From: Symsagittifera roscoffensis
Taxonomy: Eukaryota; Xenacoelomorpha; Acoela; Convolutidae
Length of the DNA stretch: 64,000 nt
Direction of reading: 5' to 3'
Assembly (NCBI RefSeq): GCF_963678635.1
Contig: NC_087070.1
Span: 40,863,831-40,927,830 of the forward strand
Shown: positions 27,301 to 39,300 of the stretch, one piece after another
How the letters are laid out: every line of letters starts with the position of its first letter
Numbering within the stretch: the stretch's first letter is position 1
Notes under the pieces: model-generated
What the model was told of the DNA's origin: nothing
Database searches by the model: none
The model's input: the letters and a program-made list of their open reading frames with translations, nothing else
Translations under genes and position numbers: made by a program

Positions 27301-30300
27301 TTCTCATCAAAGGAGAAGAAACTGTGTCAGGAGCCAATAATTGTGGGGGAATCAAACAGAAATGTGAACGCAGGAGGTAAGTCAAGATTGGGAGTTGCCA
27401 AGTAAGGGGGTTATTACTATCATCAAAGGAACAACCTCAAATATGGGGAAAACATAAAACAGTCTATGCCAAGACCAGAAATCGAAAGTATTAGAGAAAT
27501 CGAAAATATGTTTTGTGCTCTATTCTGAAGAGAGCAATACGGTGAGAATAGAATGCACACAATGCAGAAGACAGGAAAACACTGAGGCATTCTCATCAAA
27601 GGAGAAGAAACTGTGTCAGGAGCCAATAACTGTGGGGGAATCAAAGAGAAATGTGAACGCAGGAGGTAAGCCAAGATTTGGAGTTGCCAAGTAAGGGGGT
27701 TATTACTATCATCAAATGAACAACCTCAAATATGGGGAAAACATAAAACAGTCTATGCCAAGACCAGAAATCGAAAGTATTAGAGAAATCGAAAAATTGT
27801 TTTGTGCTCTATTCCGAAGAGAGCAGTACGGTGAGAATGGAATGCCCACAATGCAGAAGACAGGAAAACACTGTGGCATTCTCATCAAAGGAGAAGAAAC
27901 TGTGTCAGGAGCCGATAACAGTATAGACTCAAACAGAAATGTGAACGCAGGAGGTAAGTCAAGATTGGGAGTTGCCAAGTAAGGGGGTTATTACTATCAT
28001 CAAAGGAACAACCCCAAATATGGGGAAAACATAAAACAGTCTATGCCAAGACCAGAAATCGAAAGTATTAGAGAAATCGAAAATATGTTTTGTGCTCTAT
28101 TCTGAAGAGAGCAATACGGTGAGAATAGAATGCACACAATGCAGAAGACAGGAAAACACTGAGGCATTCTCATCAAAGGAGAAGAAACTGTGTCAGGAGC
28201 CAATAACTGTGGGGGAATCAAAGAGAAATGTGAACGCAGGAGGTAAGCCAAGATTTGGAGTTGCCAAGTAAGGGGGTTATTACTATCATCAAATGAACAA
28301 CCTCAAATATGGGGAAAACATAAAACAGTCTATGCCAAGACCAGAAATCGAAAGTATTAGAGAAATCGAAAAATTGTTTTGTGCTCTATTCCGAAGAGAG
28401 CAGTACGGTGAGAATGGAATGCCCACAATGCAGAAGACAGGAAAACACTGTGGCATTCTCATCAAAGGAGAAGAAACTGTGTCAGGAGCCGATAACAGTA
28501 GAGACTCAAACAGAAATGTGAACGCAGGAGGTAAGCCAAGATTTGGAGTTGCCAAGTAAGGGGTTATTACTATCATCAAAGGAACAACCTCAAATATGGG
28601 GAAAATATAAAACAGTCTATGCCAAGACCAGAAATCGAAAGTATTAGAGAAATCGAAAATATGTTTTGTGCTCTATTCTGAAGAGAGCAATACGATGAGA
28701 ATAGAATGCACACAATGCAGAAGACAGGAAAACACTGAGGCATTCTCATCAAAGGAGAAGAAATTGTGTCAGGAGCCAATAACTGTGGGGGAATCAAACA
28801 GAAATGTGAACGCAGGAGGTAAGCCAAGATTGGGAGTTGCCAAGTAAGGGGGTTATTACTATCATCAAAGGAACAACCTCAAATATGGGGAAAACATAAA
28901 ACAGTCTATGCCAAGACCAGAAATCGAAAGTATTAGAGAAATCGAAAATATGTTTTGTGCTCTATTCCTAAGAGAGCAATACGGTGAGAATAGAATGCAC
29001 ACAATGCAGAAGACAGGAAAACACTGAGGCATTCTCATCAAAGGAGAAGAAACTGTGTCAGGAGCCAATAACTGTGGGGGAATCAAAGAGAAATGTGAAC
29101 GCAGGAGGTAAGCCAAGATTTGGAGTTGCCAAGTAAGGGGGTTATTACTATCATCAAATGAACAACCTCAAATATGGGGAAAACATAAAACAGTCTATGC
29201 CAAGACCAGAAATCGAAAGTATTAGAGAAATCGAAAATATGTTTTGTGCTCTATTCTGAAGAGAGCAATACGGTGAGAATAGAATGCACACAATGCAGAA
29301 GACAGGAAAACACTGAGGCATTCTCATCAAAGGAGAAGAAACTGTGTCAGGAGCCAATAACTGTGGGGGAATCAAACAGAAATGTGAACGCAGGAGGTAA
29401 GCCAAGATTGGGAGTTGCCAAGTAAGGGGGTTATTACTATCATCAAAGGAACAACCTCAAATATGGGGAAAACATAAAACAGTCTATGCCAAGACCAGAA
29501 ATCGAAAGTATTAGAGAAATCGAAAATATGTTTTGTGCTCTATTCTGAAGAGAGCAATACGGTGAGAATAGAATGCACACAATGCAGAAGACAGGAAAAC
29601 ACTGAGGCATTCTCATCAAAGGAGAAGAAACTGTGTCAGGAGCCAATAACTGCGGGGGAATCAAACAGAAATGTGAACGCAGGAGGTAAGCCAAGATTTG
29701 GAGTTGCCAAGTAAGGGGGTTATTACTATCATCAAAGGAACAACCTCAAATATGGGGAAAACATAAAACAGTCTATGCCAAAACCAGAAATCGAAAGTAT
29801 TAGAGAAATCGAATATGTTTTGTGCTCTATTCTGAAGAGAGCAATACGGTGAGAATAGAATGCACAAAATGCAGAAGACAGGAAAACACTGAGGCATTCT
29901 CATCAAAGGAGAAGAAATTGTGTCAGGAGCCAATAACTGTGGGGGAATCAAACAGAAATGTGAACGCAGGAGGTAAGCCAAGATTGGGAGTTGCCAAGTA
30001 AGGGGGTTATTACTATCATCAAAGGAACAACCTCAAATATGGGGAAAACATAAAACAGTCTATGCCAAGACCAGAAATCGAAAGTGTTAGAGAAATCGAA
30101 AATATGTTTTGTGCTCTATTCTGAAGAGAGCAATACGGTGAGAATAGAATGCACACAATGCAGAAGACAGGAAAACACTGAGGCATTCTCATCAAAGGAG
30201 AAGAAATTGTGTCAGGAGCCAATAACTGTGGGGGAATCAAACAGAAATGTGAACGCAGGAGGTAAGCCAAGATTGGGAGTTGCCAAGTAAGGGGGTTATT

Positions 30301-33300
30301 ACTATCATCAAAGGAACAACCTCAAATATGGGGAAAACATAAAACAGTCTATGCCAAGACCAGAAATCGAAAGTATTAGAGAAATCGAAAATATGTTTTG
30401 TGCTCTATTCTGAAGAAAGCAATACGGTGAGAATAGAATGCACACAATGCAGAAGACAGGAAAACACTGAGGCATTCTCATCAAAGGAGAAGAAACTGTG
30501 TCAGGAGCCAATAACTGTGGGGGAATCAAACAAAAATGTGAACGCAGGAGGTAAGCCAAGATTTGGAGTTGCCAAGTAAGGGGGTTATTACTATCATCAA
30601 AGGAACAACCTCAAATATGGGGAAAACATAAAACAGTCTATGCCAAGACCAGAAATCGAAAGTATTATAGAAATCGAAAATATGTTTTGTGCTCTATTCT
30701 GAAGAGAGCAATACGGTGAAAATAGAATGCACACAATGCAGAAGACAGGAAAACACTGAGGCATTCTCATCACAGGAGAAGAAACTGTGTCAGGAGCCAA
30801 TAACTGTGGGGGAATCAAACAGAAATGTGAACGCAGGAGGTAAGCCAAGATTGGGAGTTGCCAAGTAAGGGGGTTATTACTATCATCAAAAAAACAAATT
30901 CAAATGTGGGGAAAATATAAAACAGTCTATGCCAAGACCAACAACGAAAGTATTAGAGAAATCGAAAAATTGTTTTGTGCTCTATTCTGAAGAAAGCAAT
31001 ACGGTGAGAATAGAATGCACACAATGCAGAAGACAGGAAAACACTGAGGCATTCTCATCAAAGGAGAAGAAACTGTGTCAGGAGCCAATAACTGTGGGGG
31101 AATCAAAGAGAAATGTGAACGCAGGAGGTAAGTCAAGATTTGGAGTTGCCAAGTAAGGGGGTTATTACTATCATCAAATGAACAACCTCAAATATGGGGA
31201 AAACATAAAACAGTCTATGCCAAGACCAGAAATCGAAAGTATTAGAGAAATCGAAAATATGTTTTGTGCTCTATTCTGAAGAGAGCAATACGGTGAGAAT
31301 AGAATGCACACAATGCAGAAGACAGGAAAACACTGAGGCATTCTCATCAAAGGAGAAGAAACTGTGTCAGGAGCCAATAACTGTGGGGGAATCAAACAGA
31401 AATGTGAACGCAGGAGGTAAGCCAAGATTGGGAGTTGCCAAGTAAGGGGGTTATTACTATCATCAAAGGAACAACCTCAAATATGGGGAAAACATAAAAC
31501 AGTCTATGCCAAGACCAGAAATCGAAAGTATTAGAGAAATCGAAAATATGTTTTGTGCTCTATTCTGAAGAGAGCAATACGGTGAGAATAGAATGCACAC
31601 AATGCAGAAGACAGGAAAACACTGAGGCATTCTCATCAAAGGAGAAGAAACTGTGTCAGGAGCCAATAACTGTGGGGGAATCAAACAGAAATGTGAACGC
31701 AGGAGGTAAGCCAAGATTTGGAGTTGCCAAGTAAGGGGGTTATTACTATCATCAAAGGAACAACCTCAAATGTGGGGAAAACATAAAACAGTCTATGCCA
31801 AGACCAATAATCGAAAGTATTAGAGAAATCGAAAAATTGTTTTGTGCTCTACTCCGAAGAGAGCAGTACGGTGAGAATGGAATGCTCACAATGCAGAAGA
31901 CAGGAAAACACTGTGGCATTCTCATCAAAGGAGAAGAAACTGTGTCAGGAGCCGATAACAGTAGAGACTCAAACAGAAATGTGAACGCAGGAGGTAAGCC
32001 AAGATTTGGAGTTGCCAAGTAAGGGGTTATTACTATCATCAAAGGAACAACCTCAAATATGGGGAAAACATAAAACAGTCTATGCCAAGACCAGAAATCG
32101 AAAGTATTAGAGAAATCGAAAATATGTTTTGTGCTCTATTCTGAAGAGAGCAATACGGTGAGAATAGAATGCACACAATGCAGAAGACAGGAAAACACTG
32201 AGGCATTCTCATCAAAGGAGAAGAAACTGTGTCAGGAGCCAATAACTGTGGGGGAATCAAAGAGAAATGTGAACGCAGGAGGTAAGTCAAGATTTGGAGT
32301 TGCCAAGTAAGGGGGTTATTACTATCATCAAATGAACAACCTCAAATATGGGGAAAACATAAAACAGTCTATGCCAAGACCAGAAATCGAAAGTATTAGA
32401 GAAATCGAAAATATGTTTTGTGCTCTATTCTGAAGAGAGCAATACGGTGAGAATAGAATGCACACAATGCAGAAGACAGGAAAACACTGAGGCATTCTCA
32501 TCAAAGGAGAAGAAACTGTGTCAGGAGCCAATAACTGTGGGGGAATCAAACAGAAATGTGAACGCAGGAGGTAAGCCAAGATTGGGAGTTGCCAAGTAAG
32601 GGGGTTATTACTATCATCAAAGGAACAACCTCAAATATGGGGAAAACATAAAACAGTCTATGCCAAGACCAGAAATCGAAAGTATTAGAGAAATCGAAAA
32701 TATGTTTTGTGCTCTATTCTGAAGAGAGCAATACGGTGAGAATAGAATGCACACAATGCAGAAGACAGGAAAACACTGAGGCATTCTCATCAAAGGAGAA
32801 GAAACTGTGTCAGGAGCCAATAACTGTGGGGGAATCAAACAGAAATGTGAACGCGGAGGTAAGCCAAGATTTGGAGTTGCCAAGTAAGGGGGTTATTACT
32901 ATCATCAAAGGAACAACCTCAAATGTGGGGAAAACATAAAACAGTCTATGCCAAGACCAATAATCGAAAGTATTAGAGAAATCGAAAAATTGTTTTGTGC
33001 TCTACTCCGAAGAGAGCAGTACGGTGAGAATGGAATGCTCACAATGCAGAAGACAGGAAAACACTGTGGCATTCTCATCAAAGGAGAAGAAACTGTGTCA
33101 GGAGCCGATAACAGTAGAGACTCAAACAGAAATGTGAACGCAGGAGGTAAGCCAAGATTTGGAGTTGCCAAGTAAGGGGTTATTACTATCATCAAAGGAA
33201 CAACCTCAAATATGGGGAAAACATAAAACAGTCTACGCCAAGACCAGAAATCGAAAGTATTAGAGAAATCGAAAATATGTTTTGTGCTCTATTCTGAAGA

Positions 33301-36300
33301 GAGCAATACGGTGAGAATAGAATGCACACAATGCAGAAGACAGGAAAACACTGAGGCATTCTCATCAAAGGAGAAGAAACTGTGTCAGGAGCCAATAACT
33401 GTGGGGGAATCAAACAGAAATGTGAACGCAGGAGGTAAGCCAAGATTTGGAGTTACCAAGTAAGGGGGTTATTACTATCATCAAAGGAACAACCTCAAAT
33501 ATGGGGAAATCATAAAACAGTCTATGCCAAGACCAGAAATCGAAAGTATTAGAGAAATCGAAAATATGTTTTGTGCTCTATTCTGAAGAGAGCAATACGG
33601 TGAAAATAGAATGCACACAATGCAGAAGACAGGAAAACACTGAGGCATTCTCATCAAAGGAGAAGAAACTGTGTCAGGAGCCAATAACTGTGGGGGAATC
33701 AAACAGAAATGTGAACGCAGGAGGTAAGCCAAGATTGGGAGTTGCCAAGTAAGGGGGTTATTACTATCATCAAAAAAACAACTTCAAATGTGGGGAAAAT
33801 ATAAAACAGTCTATGCCAAGACCAACAACGAAAGTATTAGAGAAATCGAAAAAATGTTTTGTGCTCTATTCTGAAGAAAGCAATACGGTGAGAATAGAAT
33901 GCACACAATGCAGAAGACAGGAAAACACTGAAGCATTCTCATCAAAGGAGAAGAAACTGTGTCAGGAGCCAATAACTGTGGGGGAATCAAACAGAAATGT
34001 GAACGCAGGAGGTAAGCCAAGATTGGGAGTTGCCAAAAAGGGGGTTATTACTACTTACACGCCTGAGCTGACAACATCAAAATGAGGTCATCAGGAGCAC
34101 CATCGAAGGAAGATTCAGATGAGTTACCGGGCACAAGTGTTCTAATTGGACAAAAACCAAACTCGAGCCAAATGCAACTGTTTACGAGACCACTGAGGGA
34201 GCGTAAGCTACCAAAGTTTTCGAGAGAACGAATTTTTAACCAGTGCAGTGTCAGTAGAAAAGCAAAAAAAAGTTCTTACGATCACTACAAACTCAAACGA
34301 GGACAAAAATGAGTAGCCAATAGCAGCGCCAAGAGCAGCTAGCGGCGAGCACGTTTAGCCGACCATGGAGAGGAGCGAATTAAGGAGAGTGCACACTAAA
34401 AAACAGTGTTAGTCCCAAAACAATATCAAGCCCAAGAAGTAAAGCGCGAAATGAAAAGGTTCTAAATTTACTGGGGGAGATTCTTCACAAGATAAAGATA
34501 ACTTTCAGGGCTTAGATGGAGACGGGTAATTTTGTGCATGTGGTTACGTGTTCCTAAGGCGTGACTTTAAATTGGTTTTGACTTTATGCGTTGGCTGGAG
34601 ACGCGCATTAAAACAGCGGAAAGAATCCCACTCTGGGTAAACAAGTGGATTTTGCCCAGGAGGCATCACCAAGGAAACGGGAGGCAATCTACCAAGCGGG
34701 AGGAGATTACCTAGACCGAGTTGGTGGAGATTCGTCAATTTCAGTCTCAATAACCAGACGGGTTCGGGCTAAAACTCTTAATTAGACGAACAGCTAAGTC
34801 TATCAGACTCATATACGCCAATGGCTAGGATTGGAAACGGGAAATTTTGCCAATTTGAATCACAGAGTCGGACGCACCACCGGTCCTGATGGTGAAAAAA
34901 CAGCAAAATATGCGTAAAAATAGTGAGAATTTTTAAAAGAATTAGAAAATACTTCGATTTGGAGCGGAAACATGAAGATTGAAAACGGAGGATACAAACT
35001 GTTCAAAGTAGGATCACATTGTTCGATTTAATACAAAAATTGGAGACTAGTCAGGCTATGGTGAACATATTTGATTTCCATACTTAGCTGCGCAAAAGCC
35101 CTAGGTACACCAAAAATTAATTTGATTATATGAGTTGGAGCGGGGGAGAGAAAAACAGCCGAGCATTCAAAGGTTTCATTAGGCAGAATTCGAAAAATTC
35201 AAAGAGCTGACCTAAAATTGTCGACAAATTTTTCAAAAAAACACCCAATTTTTTCCACTCTTTTCAAGAAATACAGAGTAATTCGTTTCGTGGGACAATT
35301 TTCCAACTAAAAAAAGATCAAAAAATCATTTGAAAAGAATCTATTACACTTTGTGGGCATCCAAAAAGTGCATATCACAATGAAATTATTTTGTTAATAG
35401 TAACAATTACTTGGCGGCGTTTGTGACTTCGTCGAGTATGAGCTGTTCATTCTGCACGATGAAGTCAGGCGAGAAGAAGCGGTCAGTCTCGAACGAAGTG
35501 TATCCTCCACAGTCCTCGTTCTCAATGTAGAGACCTATAAACGAGGGGCCGATCTAGCATTTTCTTTGAAAACTTTGAAGATGAAAACTTTGAAGATGAA
35601 ATCTTTTTTTTACGTCAACCAAAATGATTTTACAATTTTCCGAGATCTACCAACTTGCTTTTTTGCAACATTTTCTGCTGTGTAAATGTGTTTTTGAAAA
35701 AAAAAAAAAACAAGCCAAACATGCCATTTTTGTGCTTTTTTGGAAGTGTTTGACCTAAAAAGGGCACCTTTTCAGCAGACGGCTCTAGAAAAATTTCAGA
35801 GTCATCAATCAACACCATCCCCCACCCCCCCCCCCCCCACCAGTGAATCCGCCTCTGCTATAAACAATATAACAATATCTTAAAAGATCGACAAACATTT
35901 CGATATTTTTTTGAAAGTGTTTACCAAGGAATAAATGTTGCGTTTGGTGGATGGCGTGGAACACATCGTTTAGTACTGACTCAGCAAATATTCTCAGCGC
36001 CAAGTCTCTCAAATCAGCGCCCATGATCACGTAGTGCAGTCGGAAGTGAATCGTATGCACCTTAAGCGAGAAGCGAGTACTTCAGGTGTTTTATGTTTTG
36101 ATATAACACTACAAATTTAATAGAGAAAAGTTGGTCAATATTTTTTTTCAGATTTTTTCCTCCTCAAACTGTTGTTTTCGGCCATTAAACTTGTGAAGTA
36201 TCCTGTCAATAAACGGAACGAATGGGATTTTAAAATTATTTTTGAACAAATTTGGGCTTTTTCGAAGTGTGCATATTTTTCAAACAGGTGAAATAATGAG

Positions 36301-39300
36301 TCCATGGATTATATTATGCTCCTACATTAGTTTAAGTGGTAGATCGTTTTTAACTATATTCGATATTGACCAAAGACTATATCAGCCGTTAATTTGTAAG
36401 AGAAACATCGTTAATTTGGTCCTATTTTAAGGAAATAGAGTTAATTTAGTTAGCTGGAGAAAGGGATTTTTTTTCAGTTGTTTCGATATTTTGTAAAAAA
36501 TACATTTTGTATATTAAGCGTTACATGATTTTGTATATTTGTTTGTTATATGATGACCTTGGAAATATGATTTTTTTTATTGCTTTGATTTGTCTTTTTT
36601 GAAGATTTGAAGTTGTGTTAGAAGTGTGAACAGAAGTGTGAAATGATTCGTGAAATGAAGATATAAGACTTAATTGTGGCTGTTTGGTTGGTTGTTCAAT
36701 TGTACCTGTGGGTAGAATGTTCCGTGGAACGAGGCTGGGCCCACCAGGGAGAGGATTGCCTGGGCTGAGAAGCCCTCGTGATATACCAGAGTGGCCTTGG
36801 CTGGGGATATGCTGGACAACAGCCACTCGTACTCCTTCAACGCCACTGGGTTCATCGCCTGGAAACAAGTCTCACTCGCTTTATATCAAAGTCATTTAAC
36901 TCTCCACGTTTTTATCAGCGCCATTTATCCAACTATCATCCACCCCCTCCCCCGCCCCCTGTGTTTTCATCTTTCGTAATTTAACCCCCCTTTCAAAAGG
37001 TGGTTTGGTTATCGTTATGATGAATATTAAAAAGAAGTTAAAAGAAGCCAAAAAATTGTCAAAAACAGGATACAAAAATTCTTTTTTGAAGAATTTTTGA
37101 AGGAGTTCTTTTTTGAAGGAGTTTTGAAGGAGTTTGTTGAGTTGTCCATTTTTTTGGAAAGTTTCGAAACTCAGCTGAACGAAACTATGAATTGCGCCTG
37201 AAAACAACAAAAACGCTAAAGCAAAAGATGATAAATAAAACGCTGTGCGCACACATTTTTTTCAGGAGTTCAAGTTCAGAAAATTTGGCAGAGAGTGTTC
37301 AAAAACTGCTTTGACTTTTTTTCAACATCTACCGAGTAGATTTTTTTAAATTTTAAAGTCATAAAAACTCACAAAACTCCCCCCCCCCCCCGTTTGTACG
37401 TTTTTGGGTGGAGACAAACACAAAGGTACTTTATACCATCTTCAAAAAGACCCTTTGCTTTTGGCCACTCGAACTAAACCTGCTCGAACTGAATCTGCTT
37501 TTGGCTACTCGAACTAAGTTTTTTTCTAAAAAAAAAGCGCTTAAGGTGTTACTATATGTCAACGATGTTGGAGGAGCATGCACCGATTGAAAAGCAACTT
37601 TTGGTCTAAGCGTTGCAAAATCTCCAAAAAGACAGAAATTTTTCCGCCAACGCAAAAAAAAAATGAAAACCCATGCACAAAACCTGCATTAGATCCTTGC
37701 AGTTAAGGGATTGGTTAAGAACTTATACCCAGATCGGGTTATTGATGAGATCTTGATTGTTTTTTTTCTCTAAGTTTCATAGACAAGCAGGTGTAGAGGC
37801 TTTTTAATGAAATTTAGACCTAACATACTTTGCAAAAAAAATACGCGAAGCTGACAATTTATTTCGTACCTTAATAACACTAGCCAGTCCCCACACATTA
37901 GTGAACTTTCGCACGCCTGCCAAGTATGAAATGTCACTTAAATAAGTGGGCATGTTGAGAGCTTTGTTCACACTGTCCGCGGATATTTTGTTGAGGAAGA
38001 AGGCCTGGTTTTCCAGCTTGAGAGCCCTGTGGAACCCTGCGTGTGGATTGTAGGGCAGCTGGTCCTGTTCTAACAGACTCATGAGTACTTTGGAGAGAGT
38101 GAGATCTATTTTGTGTTCACGCATGTAGTTCACAAACACCGACATGTTGAAAGCTGAAAAAAATCGAAAAAATTCAACTTTATAGCTGGGAAAATTTGTC
38201 ATAATCCATGAGGATTACCTATTTCATGCCATTAAATAAGGATCAAGGTAGAAAAAAAAAATCAGCTGTTCAGATGAAGTGACTATAACATACCGAGTTC
38301 CGAGTCTGTACTATAACATAAGTGACTATATTATTGGTGACTATAACATACAGCGGCGGATTTAGGGGGGGGGGGGGGGGCGTAAACGCTTTGGGCGAAT
38401 ACCCCCCTCCCTCAGGGATTCGACCCCTGCCGACCCAAAGGGCCCTCCCTTGAACTATTTTGAGATATTCATTTTTGGCCGTTGGACCCCAAAATGTTTC
38501 TAAAGGCGCCTTTGGCGCCAATATATACTAATTTTGAGGGGGTAGCACGCGCCGAAAAAACGCATTTTTTTAGTCAAAAATCCTAAAATGTGCCTAAAAA
38601 CTAATTTTTGGCCCGTTTTTTCAAAATTTGGTCCAATCAGGGTCTTTTTAGTACTTTGGGAGAGCTCGGAAAATCAAATTGGTCGATCTAAAAAAAATCG
38701 ACAACATCGATAAGGTTGGTTTTTTTTTACTTACACTTTTCCAAATTTTGTCTGTTAACAGCATGATATTCCCGCAAAGACCATTATATAAATCATTATA
38801 TACTGTGGTATGATAGTTTCTCCTTGGGGCAATTTTCTTATAAAAACAAAAGGAGCTGTTTGCAAAAAAAATCATGCCAACTTAAAAAAAGAAACTTTTC
38901 AATTTTTTGTATTTTTCAATTAAAACGGTTTCTTAAAACACTTGAGATGATAAATCGACATATTATGTTATGCGGGACCAACATATCTGTCAACTGTTCT
39001 TATGTTTTAAAAGAAACAGAAAAGCGTTCATCGTTGTAATCAAAAGGATGAGTAGTCAGACGTACATGGACAGATTTGAGATTGAATAAAAGAAAGCTAT
39101 TATTTGGAGACACAGAATAAGTTTTATTCAATAATTGCTTTTTGAGATCTGAATAAAACCCTTCATTAATAGCTGCATCCTGAATAAAAGCCACATTTTG
39201 ATTAGTACTAAAATTGATACCAGAAAATTTAAAATTCATTTTCAGCCAAGAAATCTGAACGAAGGTTTAATAAGTATGTTTTCTACGCACATTTTTGCCT

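Noticed and set aside
25700-34030. Dozens of 83-96-codon frames on minus and 63-119-codon frames on plus
   Set aside because: Each repeats once per 289-bp unit and ends at the unit border; they follow from array homogenisation, not from a gene family.
25700-34030. CRISPR array
   Set aside because: Direct repeats here and at 48.5 and 62.8 kb have no unique spacers, and the DNA is clearly eukaryotic.
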